A stretch of DNA of 20,973 bases from the NCBI GenBank assembly GCA_035651055.1, contig DASRGK010000097.1:1-20973 (forward strand). Direction: 5' to 3'. The notes beneath the pieces were generated by a model. It was not told the origin of the DNA and did no database searches. It worked only from the letters and a program-made list of their open reading frames with translations. This document shows, piece by piece, positions 13,322 to 20,973 of the stretch. Source of the stretch: JAFKKF01 sp035651055 (GTDB lineage: Bacteria; Pseudomonadota; Alphaproteobacteria; Rhizobiales; Kaistiaceae). Position 1 is the stretch's first letter. Each line of letters opens with the position of its first letter. The position numbers and the translations under genes are program-made.

Positions 13322-14337
13322 CTTCCGGGGTCGTTGCGGACGAGCATTGCGGCCATCTTCAGCGCCGCGGTCAGGCTGGACGGATTGGCGCGGCCGGTTC
13401 CGGCGATGTCGAGGGCGGTGCCGTGATCGGGGGAGGTGCGGACGAATGCCAGCCCCAGGGTCACATTGACGGTCTCGTCGAAGGACAGGGTTTTCGCCGG
13501 GATCAGGGCCTGGTCGTGATACATGCAGAGCGCCGCATCGTATCCGGCGCGCGCCTCCGGGTGAAACATCGAGTCGGCCGACAGCGGCCCGAAGGCGGCG
13601 ATCCCCGCCGCCTGAAGCGCCCGCACGGCCGGCCGGACGATCCGTTCCTCCTCGTCGCCGAGCGCGCCGCCTTCGCCCGCATGCGGGTTGAGCCCCGCCA
13701 CCGCAATCCTCGGCTGGGCGATGGCGAAGCGCCGGCGAAGGTCGCCGGCAAGGATCTGTCCGGTCTCGACGACGAGCTGCTCGCTGAGGGCGGCGGGAAC
13801 ATCGTGGAGCGGGATGTGGACCGTCACCGGCACCGCCTTCAGCGACGGCCCGGCGAGCATCATGACCGGCCGGGCGGGATGCCCCGTCCAGGCCGCGGAA
13901 AGCGTGCCGAGAAACTCGGTATGGCCCGGATAGCGGAAGCCGGCGTCGTAGAGCGACTTCTTGTTGATCGGATTGGTCACCACCGCCGCAGCGTTGCCCG
14001 AGCGGATGTCGCCCACCGCGCGCGCAATCGCCTCGATCACCGCGGCGGCGTTGCCGGGATCGAGACGTCCCGCCTCGCTCGTCACCCGCGCATCGAGCGG
14101 CACCACCGGGATGGCGCGCGGGAAGCACGCCTCAGCGTCGGCGGGCGCCACCCGCTCGATCGCGGCGGCGATGCCCATCCGGCGGGCCCGCGCGACGAGA
14201 AGGTCCGGATCGCCGAGCCAATAGAACGCCGGAAGAGAGGTGCGCTCGCGCATGGCCCAGGCGGCGAGCGTGACATCGGGGCCGACCCCGCCCGGCTCCC
14301 CCATCGTCACTGCAAGCGGAAGCGGAGGAGCTGCCAT
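13318..14337 (-). CDS. pdxA: 4-hydroxythreonine-4-phosphate dehydrogenase
   Basis: NAD-dependent oxidation of 4-phosphohydroxy-L-threonine, followed by decarboxylation, in the deoxyxylulose-phosphate-dependent vitamin B6 pathway. The 339-residue length is normal. The N-terminus LAVTMGEPGGVGP is the family signature. VVTNPINKKSLYDAGFRYPGHTEF contains the substrate-binding segment. Three metal-binding histidines can be placed at H174 (VHIPLHDV), H219 (GLNPHAGEGG) and H274 (MYHDQALIPAK). It starts 13 nt after the SurA-like gene and overlaps rsmA by 4 nt, so it is co-transcribed although its pathway is unrelated to its neighbours. The pdxA-rsmA (ksgA) pairing next to surA and lptD is widespread in proteobacteria. 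Confidence 0.96.
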   Translation of the reverse strand: MAAPPLPLAVTMGEPGGVGPDVTLAAWAMRERTSLPAFYWLGDPDLLVARARRMGIAAAIERVAPADAEACFPRAIPVVPLDARVTSEAGRLDPGNAAAVIEAIARAVGDIRSGNAAAVVTNPINKKSLYDAGFRYPGHTEFLGTLSAAWTGHPARPVMMLAGPSLKAVPVTVHIPLHDVPAALSEQLVVETGQILAGDLRRRFAIAQPRIAVAGLNPHAGEGGALGDEEERIVRPAVRALQAAGIAAFGPLSADSMFHPEARAGYDAALCMYHDQALIPAKTLSFDETVNVTLGLAFVRTSPDHGTALDIAGTGRANPSSLTAALKMAAMLVRNDPGR

Positions 14338-14350
14338 CGGATGCGACCGC

Positions 14351-15274
14351 CTAGCGGTACTGGATGACCGCTTTGGCGCGCAGTTCCTGCAGGTACTTCT
14401 TGTCGAAGTCCTTGCCCTTCTCGTCCATCAGCTTGTTCTCGACGTCGGCCCGTGCAGCGGCGCTGCCGTTGATCTTCTTCATCGCACAGACGCCGATCAC
14501 CTCGAAACCGACGTCGATGGGATGCGGCGGTGCGGCCTTGCCGACCGGCGTCTTCAACAGGGTTTCGCCGGCGGTGCCGACCAATTCGTCGCTGGTGCGC
14601 CGGCTGACCGGCCTGACCGTCACGTCCTTGAAGTTCTTGGCGACCGTCAGGGCGCCGTCGCAGCCGGTGTAGCGCGCGCGGAACGCCTCGGCATCGCGCT
14701 TGCGCTGGTTCGCGTAACCCGCCGAGGAGCCCTTTGGAACGACGAAGATCACCTGCTGCAGCAGGTACTCGGTCGCCTGCAACTTGTCCGGCTTCTCGGA
14801 GGCGAGGGCGGCGTTGATTTCCGACGACTTCACCGAAACCTCGAAACGGGCTTTCGCCTGGACGAGCTGGCTCCAGGCGATCTGCGCGCGCAGCCGGCGC
14901 TTCAGCGTCTCCGGAACGAGGCCCTGCGACTTCAGCGCCTTGTCGAGGCCGCCGGGGTCGAGCTTCATATTATGCGCGATGCTGGCATAGGCGGCATCGA
15001 CCCGCGAATCCGGCACCACCATGCCGAGCCGCTTGGCCTCGGCGAGTTCGATGATTTCGTTGATGAGGGATTCCATCGCGGCCTTGGTGCCGCCCTTCTC
15101 GCCGGTCAGCGCCATGAGGTGGGCGCGCTGGGCGATGTCGAAGCTGGTGATCGGCTGGTCGTTGACGAGGACCTTGATGCCTTCCGCGGCGTGGCCCGGG
15201 ATCGCACCCAAGGGAAACGCGACGGCGGCCGCGAGGGCAACCCGCCGAAGCACTCTGCCGAAGACGCGCTGCAT
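14351..15274 (-). CDS. SurA-like periplasmic chaperone / peptidylprolyl isomerase-type protein
   Basis: Likely periplasmic chaperone for outer-membrane proteins. The 307-residue protein has a signal peptide (about 1-30, basic start then LAAAVAFPLGAIPGHAAEG). A SurA-type N-terminal domain follows, beginning IKVLVNDQPITSFDIAQRA and including MESLINEIIELAEAKRLGM. A degenerate parvulin-like region (about 165-270) comes next. It is about 120 residues shorter than E. coli SurA (428) and has at most one parvulin-like domain, without an obvious canonical catalytic set, so isomerase activity is doubtful. Two cysteines in that region (TGCDG and GVCAM) could pair. It lies 111 nt downstream of lptD, in a gap holding a weak GCCG/CGGC hairpin followed by TTTT. 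The position between lptD and pdxA is the same as surA in E. coli, which supports the assignment. Confidence 0.85.
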   Translation of the reverse strand: MQRVFGRVLRRVALAAAVAFPLGAIPGHAAEGIKVLVNDQPITSFDIAQRAHLMALTGEKGGTKAAMESLINEIIELAEAKRLGMVVPDSRVDAAYASIAHNMKLDPGGLDKALKSQGLVPETLKRRLRAQIAWSQLVQAKARFEVSVKSSEINAALASEKPDKLQATEYLLQQVIFVVPKGSSAGYANQRKRDAEAFRARYTGCDGALTVAKNFKDVTVRPVSRRTSDELVGTAGETLLKTPVGKAAPPHPIDVGFEVIGVCAMKKINGSAAARADVENKLMDEKGKDFDKKYLQELRAKAVIQYR

Positions 15275-15385
15275 TCCTTCCGGAGCCTTTCGCGGGGCCG
15301 CACCGACTCAAGCCGGCGCCGGCAAAGTCTAGTCCCGGCCCGTTCAAAAGCCGAAGAATCCGGCAAAAAGGTGAAGGGGCGGCGG

Positions 15386-17728
15386 CTACTTCAGCTTGTT
15401 GAGGTCGGCGGTGACCGACGTGTCGCCAAGCGTCCGCAGGAGAACCCGGAAGGTGAGGTTGCGCGACGGGATATCGCTGTTCCGCGTCTCGTTATAGGCG
15501 ACCGAAAGCGTCAGGCAGCTGTTGTCGAACGCAATGCCGAAGCTGTCGCGGGCGAGGTTGGTCGACTTCACGTCGTAGGCTATCGAGCCGAACAAGCGCC
15601 AGTTGTCGAGCACTTCCACCGAGGCCTCGGCGCCCACCACCGACTGCGGGACGACGACCCCGGCATTGGGGTCCTGCTTCAGGTAGAGGTAGCGGGCGGA
15701 CGCCGTGATCGGGCCGAAATTGGTCGTCGCCGCAACCTCGCCGCGCTCCATCGCGAACGACTTGTCGTCGAAGCGGGCATTGGCGAAGAACCGCGCGCCA
15801 AGGCCGGTATCGAAGACCAGCGAACCGACGAAATCGGAGGTCTTGGTCTCCAGGCCGGAATATTTGCCGGCATCGGCGACATCGGGCTGGGCGTAGGAGT
15901 TCTTGCCGGCCAGCTGGTAGGACTGACCAAAGAGAGCGCTCGCCGTCATGCCGTTGCCGAAGTCGCCGGTATAGCGGATGCCGGCGTTGAGCCGCGTGCC
16001 GCCTTCGACGCGGTCGTAGCCGGAAAACTTGTCGAGGGCGAAGAGGCGCGACGCGTCGAAGACCATGCTCTGCGAATCGTCGTTGGGGAGCGTCCCCGCC
16101 GCCGGCTCGTCGGGCCGAACGACGATCTGCGCGATCGGCTCGAAAACATGCGTCATGCCGCCCATCGCGACCAATACCGGCCAGCTCAGCTCGGCGCCGA
16201 CCGCCGGCATGAAGCGGCCGGTGGTGCCGTCGCCGGCAAAGTTGGACGGAACCGCACCGTCGGCGTTGACCGAGAACAGGTCGCCGCGCAGGTACGCAAA
16301 CGGTTTGATCACCGTGCCGAGCGGGCCGATGATCTGCTTCTGCCAGTCGAGCTGGACGGTGCCGCGGAGGAAGTCGCCGGAGAGGCCGTGATAGTAGGTC
16401 GTCGGATCGCCCGGGACGGTGAAGGGATCATCCGCCTTCCGCACGATGTTGGCGACGTTGGAGGTGAGTTTCAGCTCTCCGCCCAGAACCGGGCTGGCGA
16501 AGGTGCGGCTGTAGTCGAAGACCGGAAGCGCCGCCGCCTGGCGCTGCTGATCGTAAAGCGGATTGGTCGGATCGTCGGTCAGCGCCTGGAAATACATCGC
16601 CCTGAGGTCGAGGTAGTTCCGGTCGCTCATGCCGGTGAGGTGCGCGTAGGACAGCGTGTACTGGCTGTCGTTGTTGAGCACCGAGTAATTGCGCGTGAAG
16701 GTCCGGTCGGTGGAAAGCGTTCCATCCCAGCCGAACGACCAGTACTGGTTGATGTCGAAGTTGCCGGTCGTGCGCAGCGCGCCGCGGAAGGTCCGCTGGG
16801 CGTAGGTGCCGGAATTGCCCTTGAGGAAGGCGGCGGGATCGTTCTGCGAAATGCCGGCGACGCGGACCGTGTAGAAGCCGTTGGAGAGACGCTGCCGCCA
16901 CTCGATTTCGCCGAGGAAGCCCTGCTTGGTGTAGTAGCTCGGGGTGAGGGTCAGGTCATAGTTCGGCGCAAAGGCCACATAGTACGGCGCCGTGATCGAC
17001 CAGCCGACGGCGTCGGCGTATCCGAATGACGGCGCTAGCAGGCCGGTCTTGCGTTTCACCGACGGATCGACGGTCGAGAAATAGGGGACGTAAGCAATCG
17101 GCACGCCGAGGAATTCGAGCGCGGCGCTGCGGAAGTAGATCATCTTCTCCTTGTGGTTGATGATGATCTTCTTCGCCTTGATCTGCCAGAGCGGCGGCCG
17201 TTCGGGATGGTCCTTGCAGGGCTCGCAGGCCGTGTAGACGCCGTTGACGAAGGTCGTCGTCTCGCCGCCGGCGCGTTCGGCGCGCTCGGCTGCGAAATGG
17301 GTCCGGTCGGGCGTGTCGACGCGCAGCGACTGGACGAAGCCGTCGCTGAAATTGTCCGTGATGTCGATGTGGTCGGCGTAGGTGGCGATGCCGGTCGGGT
17401 CGGTGAGCTTGACCGAGCCCATCGCGATCAGCCGGTGGGTGGGCTCGATATAGGTGACCTTCTCGGCTTCGAGCGTGTAGCCGCTGTAGTAGAGCTTGAC
17501 GTTCCCGACCGCGGAGACCGTGTGCTTGTCGTAGTCGTAAACGAGCTGGTCGGCCTCGACCAGCATCGGCGACTTCGGATCGGTCTTGACGACGGGCAGC
17601 GTCACCGCGGCCGAGGCGGCCGTCGGGGCGAGGGCCATCATGAACCCCGCCAACGCGAGCGCGCCAAAACGGAGCGGCGATCCCCCGATCAGCCGGCCCC
17701 AGACGCGCCCAAACACTGCCACCCTCAT
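15386..17728 (-). CDS. lptD: LPS-assembly protein LptD (outer-membrane translocon)
   Basis: Outer-membrane beta-barrel that, with the lipoprotein LptE, inserts lipopolysaccharide into the outer leaflet. The 780-residue protein has a signal peptide (1-40, ending TAASA), an OstA/LptA-like periplasmic domain (about 55-200, starting SPMLVEADQLVYDYDKHTV), and a long barrel domain with alternating hydrophobic strands to the C-terminus. Cysteines in the mature protein are C168 and C171 (ACEPCKDHPERPP) and C738 (FDNSCLTLSV). That differs from the four of E. coli, so at most one interdomain disulfide can form. I chose the ATG at 17728 because GGAGG lies 4 nt before it, it overlaps the lptG stop (ATGA), and it begins the signal peptide. 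The frame could extend to 17791. It follows lptG in the operon. Confidence 0.95.
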   Translation of the reverse strand: MRVAVFGRVWGRLIGGSPLRFGALALAGFMMALAPTAASAAVTLPVVKTDPKSPMLVEADQLVYDYDKHTVSAVGNVKLYYSGYTLEAEKVTYIEPTHRLIAMGSVKLTDPTGIATYADHIDITDNFSDGFVQSLRVDTPDRTHFAAERAERAGGETTTFVNGVYTACEPCKDHPERPPLWQIKAKKIIINHKEKMIYFRSAALEFLGVPIAYVPYFSTVDPSVKRKTGLLAPSFGYADAVGWSITAPYYVAFAPNYDLTLTPSYYTKQGFLGEIEWRQRLSNGFYTVRVAGISQNDPAAFLKGNSGTYAQRTFRGALRTTGNFDINQYWSFGWDGTLSTDRTFTRNYSVLNNDSQYTLSYAHLTGMSDRNYLDLRAMYFQALTDDPTNPLYDQQRQAAALPVFDYSRTFASPVLGGELKLTSNVANIVRKADDPFTVPGDPTTYYHGLSGDFLRGTVQLDWQKQIIGPLGTVIKPFAYLRGDLFSVNADGAVPSNFAGDGTTGRFMPAVGAELSWPVLVAMGGMTHVFEPIAQIVVRPDEPAAGTLPNDDSQSMVFDASRLFALDKFSGYDRVEGGTRLNAGIRYTGDFGNGMTASALFGQSYQLAGKNSYAQPDVADAGKYSGLETKTSDFVGSLVFDTGLGARFFANARFDDKSFAMERGEVAATTNFGPITASARYLYLKQDPNAGVVVPQSVVGAEASVEVLDNWRLFGSIAYDVKSTNLARDSFGIAFDNSCLTLSVAYNETRNSDIPSRNLTFRVLLRTLGDTSVTADLNKLK

Positions 17729-18810
17729 CCATCCTCCAGGTGAAGGAGCACGGTCGTTCCGATCAGCAGCGTGACAATGGCAGGCAGCCACGCAGCCAGC
17801 GGGGCCGGTACGATGCCGCCACTGCCCAAATCACGCGCGATCTTGGTCACAACATAGAGCATGAAGCCTACGCCCACGCCAGCCAAAATCATGTTCCCGA
17901 CGTCCCGGGAACGGGAGAATCTAAGGGACACGATGGCAGCGATGAGGACCATTGCCAATAGCATCACCGGCCGCGAAAGCAGCGTGTTGTAGCGAAGCTC
18001 GTAGCGGGCTGCGGAAATCCTGGCGCGGTCGGCCGCATCGATCAGTCCCGGCAGATCCCAGAAGGATATTGAGTCAAGGTTGTCAAAGGCTTGACGAACC
18101 TGGCGGGGGCTCAGCGCGGTCTGCAGGCGATAGATCTTGACCGTCTTCGGGTCAGAGCTGGGAACGGTTACGGTTGCATTGTCGAGACGCCACTCGCCGT
18201 CGACGTAGTGGCCGGTCGGCGCGTCGACCCGTTCCTTGAAGTTGCCCTTGGCGTCATAGACGAAGGCGGTAACGCCGGAGAGGCTGAGGCCGTGGTCGAA
18301 GGTGCGGACCGCGCCGATGATGGATTCCCGGCCTTCTGCGGCCTGCCTGAGCCAGGTCGGGCCGGTCTCGTCCGGCGTCGTGTAGGCGAGGAGCTCGCCG
18401 GCGACCTGGTCGGCCTTGCTCTGCAGGGCCGTCGCGATCGGGTTGTAGATGGTTGTCGAAACGGCCCCGATCAGCAGCCCGACGACGCAGGCAGGGAGCA
18501 GGAACTGCCACGCCGAAATGCCTGCGGCCCGGGCGACCACCACCTCCAGGCGCCGGTTGGCGATGATGAAGGCCGCGATCGACCCGAAGAGCATCGTAAA
18601 AGGCAGGACCTCCTCGCAGATCGACGGCACCCGGTAGAGCGTGAGCATCAGCACCTGGAATGCGTCGAACTCGTCCGCCTTGAGCGAGCGCGTCATGAAT
18701 TCGAGGTAGGTGATGCCGGCGGTGAGGAAGAGGAAAAACACGAACAGCGCCAGGACCATGAACGCGAAACGGCGCGCGAAGTAGAAGGCAAGGGTCCAGC
18801 CGATCGTCAT
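17725..18810 (-). CDS. lptG: LPS export ABC transporter permease LptG
   Basis: One of the two permease subunits that, with the ATPase LptB, extracts lipopolysaccharide from the inner membrane. The 361-residue protein has three N-terminal membrane helices (about 13-35, 64-84 and 99-121), a periplasmic beta-jellyroll domain (about 130-275), and three C-terminal helices (about 279-296, 305-324 and 337-357). The cytoplasmic coupling segment NRRLEVVVARAAGIS (85-99) contains E89, at the position of the conserved glutamate that contacts LptB. It lies 13 nt after lptF and overlaps lptD by 4 nt. lptB itself is not in the window. Confidence 0.94.
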   Translation of the reverse strand: MTIGWTLAFYFARRFAFMVLALFVFFLFLTAGITYLEFMTRSLKADEFDAFQVLMLTLYRVPSICEEVLPFTMLFGSIAAFIIANRRLEVVVARAAGISAWQFLLPACVVGLLIGAVSTTIYNPIATALQSKADQVAGELLAYTTPDETGPTWLRQAAEGRESIIGAVRTFDHGLSLSGVTAFVYDAKGNFKERVDAPTGHYVDGEWRLDNATVTVPSSDPKTVKIYRLQTALSPRQVRQAFDNLDSISFWDLPGLIDAADRARISAARYELRYNTLLSRPVMLLAMVLIAAIVSLRFSRSRDVGNMILAGVGVGFMLYVVTKIARDLGSGGIVPAPLAAWLPAIVTLLIGTTVLLHLEDG

Positions 18811-18823
18811 CCCGGGCGCCCCG

Positions 18824-20011
18824 TCATTCCGCCGGCGTCGGGGTGGGCGCCGCGCGCCGGAAAAGGTTGGTCAGGCGACCGGAAAGCAGGTCGATCAGGA
18901 CCATCAGCTTCTCGGGCGGACGCGGTTGACGGCCGGTGAGCACGAGGAAGATCGAGACCGCGATCCCGGCGAGCGGGATCCCGTAAACGCCGATGATCGC
19001 CCACGGCGTTTCCTCGGAGAGCCCGTTCAGGACGAATTCCGAGACGCCCAGAATGATGGCGTTGGTCGCGACCAGGGTTGTCGCGGCAGAGCGCTGCTGC
19101 CTTGTCGTCTCGGCCTGCCCGAGGAAGGCAAGCGGCAGGACCGCAAACAGGATCGCGTTCAGCGGGGCGGCGAAACGATTGTGCAGTTCGGCCCGGAACT
19201 TGCCGGGGAACGCCCGGTAGTAGCCATCGTCCGGGTTGGGGCTGAGGAGGTAGGTGGTCGGCTGCTCCACCGGCCTGTAGGGCGGTACGGCTGCGCGGCT
19301 CGCCAGCGTCGAGAGATCGAAGGCGTAGGCCGAGAATTCGATCATCGAAATCCTGCCGTCCGGCGAGCGCCGCTGGATGGTTCCGTCGTTCATGGCGAGG
19401 AAAACGCCAAGCGGGTTGTCGATCACCGCGCCGCGACTGGCAATGTAGGTGACCGATGCCTGCGGGTCGCGGCTGTCGGCAAGGAAGATCCCCTCCATGG
19501 TGCCGTCGGGCTTCCGATGCCGGAGGTGGAAGACGAGGCCGGGGCTGACGGGCACGAACTCGCCCTCGTGAAGAAACGAAGCGAGCACGTTGCCGCGGAC
19601 GTTGGTGAGGAGCTCGCGCCACAGCCGGAGCGACAACGGGGAGAAGTAGAGCGTCATCGTCGACATGAAGACGGCGACCAGGACGCCGAGAAGAAGCACC
19701 GGCCGGAGGAGCGCGCTCTGCCTGGCGCCGCTGGCGTTGATGACCACCAGTTCCGACCCGTCATTGAGCATCCGGAAGACGTAGATGACGGCGATGAGAA
19801 CCGCGACCGGACTGACGAGGGTGGTCAGGGACGGCAGCAGAAGCAGCGTCACTTCGAGGAAAGTCAGGACCGTCTGGCCCATCGCCGAGACGAGATCGAA
19901 CTGGCGGAGCGCCTGCGACAGCCACACCGTCGCCGCCAGCGTGACCAGGGTCAGCAGGAAGGCCGAGGCCATCTTCCTGAAAATGTAGCTCTCGATCAGT
20001 TTCAGGCGCAC
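18824..20011 (-). CDS. lptF: LPS export ABC transporter permease LptF
   Basis: The partner permease of LptG in the inner-membrane lipopolysaccharide exporter. The 395-residue protein has helices at about 15-35, 55-80 and 100-122, a periplasmic jellyroll domain (about 130-275), and helices at about 282-298, 308-330 and 337-359. A cytoplasmic proline-rich C-terminus follows. The coupling segment is NDGSELVVINASGARQ, with E87 facing LptB. The periplasmic start, REFLLHEGEF-like here as ASFLHEGEFVPVSPGLVFHL, is typical of LptF. It is first in the six-gene minus-strand operon, and a promoter candidate lies at 20043-20070. The gap to divergent pepA is 150 nt. Confidence 0.94.
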   Translation of the reverse strand: MRLKLIESYIFRKMASAFLLTLVTLAATVWLSQALRQFDLVSAMGQTVLTFLEVTLLLLPSLTTLVSPVAVLIAVIYVFRMLNDGSELVVINASGARQSALLRPVLLLGVLVAVFMSTMTLYFSPLSLRLWRELLTNVRGNVLASFLHEGEFVPVSPGLVFHLRHRKPDGTMEGIFLADSRDPQASVTYIASRGAVIDNPLGVFLAMNDGTIQRRSPDGRISMIEFSAYAFDLSTLASRAAVPPYRPVEQPTTYLLSPNPDDGYYRAFPGKFRAELHNRFAAPLNAILFAVLPLAFLGQAETTRQQRSAATTLVATNAIILGVSEFVLNGLSEETPWAIIGVYGIPLAGIAVSIFLVLTGRQPRPPEKLMVLIDLLSGRLTNLFRRAAPTPTPAE

Positions 20012-20042
20012 GCAAACTCCGGGATTCGATCGATCCGGCCCG

Positions 20043-20070
20043 ATTATGAGCGGTATCGGTCCGAGCGCAA
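20043..20070 (-). promoter_or_regulatory. Candidate promoter of the lptF-lptG-lptD-surA-pdxA-rsmA operon
   Basis: On the minus strand TTGCGC (20065-20070) is followed after 16 nt by CATAAT (20043-20048), a five-of-six match to the -10 consensus. The transcript would start about 25 nt before the lptF ATG. No equally good promoter was seen for the divergent pepA in the same 150-nt gap. Confidence 0.5.
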
Positions 20071-20161
20071 ACTTCCGTGACGGCGCCGCCCGCCGGTGGC
20101 GGAATCACTGGGGAAAGGCGTAGTGTCGATCGTTCCGCACGCGGCCACCCGAACGAGCCCC

Positions 20162-20973
20162 ATGAGCCAACTCGCCAAAATCAGCGTCGAGAAGCAGCCC
20201 CGGAAACTCTCCGGCACCGTCGTTATCCTCGCCGGCGACGGCGCCAGGATCGGCCCCGCCGCGAGGAATGCGGGCCTTGAACCGGTCGTCTCCCGGGCGG
20301 CCGCGGTCATGGATTTCAAGGGCAAGGCGATGAGCACACTCGACCTGCCGACGGGGGTCGACGGGATCGACCGCCTGATCGTCGTCGGCATCGGGAAACC
20401 GGGCGAGCTGAAGGAACTCGACTGGCTGCGGCTCGGGGGCGTCGCCGCGGGGGCCGTCGGCCGCGGAAAGCGCGCCGGAGTGCTCCTCGAACGACCCGAC
20501 GGGAAGAAAATCTCGCCGGAAAGTGCGGCGGATTTCGCCCTTGGCGCGAGGCTCCGCTCCTATGCCTTCGACAAGTACAAGACGGCCAAGGACGACTCGG
20601 CGAACGGCGGCGGCAAGGAGCCGCCTGCGCTGGTCCTTTGGCATCCCGAGGCGGGTCAGGTCCGCCGCGCGGTGACCAATCGCGACGCGATCGCGGAGGG
20701 GGTGGCGCTCGCCCGCGACCTCGTCAACGAGCCCCCCAACGTCCTCGGCCCGGTCGAGTTCGTCGAGCGGATCCAGGAACTGGCCGCCATCGGCGTCGAG
20801 ATCGAGGTTCTCACCGAGGACGAGATGAAGGCAGCCGGGATGTCGGCGCTCCTCGGCGTCGCGCAAGGTTCGTCGCGGCCGGCGCGGATCGCCGTCATGC
20901 GCTGGAACGGCGGCAGACCGAAAGACCAGCCGGTCGCGTTCGTCGGCAAGGGCGTGGTCTTCGATACCGGCGG
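20162..20973 (+). CDS. pepA: Leucyl aminopeptidase (M17 family), N-terminal 270 residues (cut by window edge)
   Basis: Cytoplasmic metallo-aminopeptidase that removes N-terminal residues, mainly leucine, from peptides. In E. coli the same protein also binds DNA for plasmid dimer resolution and carAB regulation. The visible part contains the N-terminal macro-like domain (about 1-165) and the start of the catalytic domain. The latter has EGVALARDLVNEPPNVLGP and then VAFVGKGVVFDTGG, the beginning of the metal site, with the conserved lysine (GKGV) and aspartate (FDTGG). The frame is open to the last base. The ATG at 20162 has no strong ribosome binding site. It is divergent from lptF. Confidence 0.95.
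   Translation, partial: MSQLAKISVEKQPRKLSGTVVILAGDGARIGPAARNAGLEPVVSRAAAVMDFKGKAMSTLDLPTGVDGIDRLIVVGIGKPGELKELDWLRLGGVAAGAVGRGKRAGVLLERPDGKKISPESAADFALGARLRSYAFDKYKTAKDDSANGGGKEPPALVLWHPEAGQVRRAVTNRDAIAEGVALARDLVNEPPNVLGPVEFVERIQELAAIGVEIEVLTEDEMKAAGMSALLGVAQGSSRPARIAVMRWNGGRPKDQPVAFVGKGVVFDTG

Noticed and set aside
13322..14128. Upstream extension of the rsmA frame, which would make a 551-residue protein
   Set aside because: The extension lies inside pdxA in another frame and shows no domain. The ATG at 13321 fits the family N-terminus and the ATGA overlap.
15324..15365. A terminator between lptD and the SurA-like gene (GCCG/CGGC hairpin with TTTT)
   Set aside because: The stem is only four to five pairs with a wobble. 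The gene order strongly suggests one operon, so it was noted in the gene entry but not called.
14240..17029. A 929-codon open frame on the plus strand, antisense to the SurA-like gene and lptD
   Set aside because: Its translation is rich in R, E, G and V without recognisable domains. It lies exactly opposite well-supported genes and reflects GC-rich codon bias, in which stop codons are rare on the opposite strand.
1..20973. A hidden mobile element, defence system, CRISPR array or biosynthetic island
   Set aside because: Every stretch over 300 nt is covered by recognised housekeeping genes or their leaders. No integrase, transposase, direct repeat array or tRNA was seen, and base composition is uniform by eye.

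Overview
This is a GC-rich chromosomal window from an alphaproteobacterium, most probably of the order Hyphomicrobiales (Rhizobiales). The evidence is the gene order, which I recall as conserved in rhizobia and their relatives: fabD-fabG-acpP-fabF-mltG-yicC-gmk facing lptF-lptG-lptD-surA-pdxA-rsmA, with pepA divergent from lptF. Two promoter-like sites also match the alphaproteobacterial EcfG/RpoE2 pattern (GGAAC, 16 nt, CGTT). I cannot name the genus. I see no mobile element, tRNA, rRNA, CRISPR array, integrase or atypical base composition.

Region 1 (1-5194, minus strand) is a ribosomal protein and lipid modification block. A promoter near 5042-5069 and a leader of about 160 nt precede rpsF, rpsR and rplI, followed by two tandem cyclopropane-fatty-acid synthase paralogues and then dnaB, which runs off the left edge. 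rpsF and rpsR overlap by one base, and rplI has a near-perfect Shine-Dalgarno sequence. Upstream of the rpsF promoter lies an unlisted 30-residue hydrophobic ORF (5102-5194) with its own EcfG-like promoter.

Region 2 (5195-5972) holds a small secreted SH3-domain protein on the minus strand. It has an exact EcfG-type promoter and a good intrinsic terminator, and it is divergent from fabD.

Region 3 (5973-12495, plus strand) is the core type II fatty acid synthesis cluster followed by envelope and nucleotide genes: fabD, fabG, an intrinsic terminator, acpP, fabF, mltG, yicC and gmk. FabD loads malonate onto AcpP, FabF elongates the chain, and FabG reduces the keto group.

Region 4 (12473-20011, minus strand) is a six-gene operon with overlaps or short gaps, apart from a 111-nt gap before the SurA-like gene. 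LptF and LptG are the inner-membrane export subunits and LptD the outer-membrane translocon for lipopolysaccharide. The SurA-like chaperone would help outer-membrane protein assembly, PdxA belongs to vitamin B6 synthesis, and RsmA matures 16S rRNA. Its 3' end overlaps the convergent gmk by 23 nt. pepA (leucyl aminopeptidase) starts at 20162 and is cut by the right edge.

Overall this is an ordinary, highly conserved housekeeping region. The least explained parts are the 30-aa ORF and SH3 protein with their stress-type promoters, and the duplicated cfa genes lying between rplI and dnaB.
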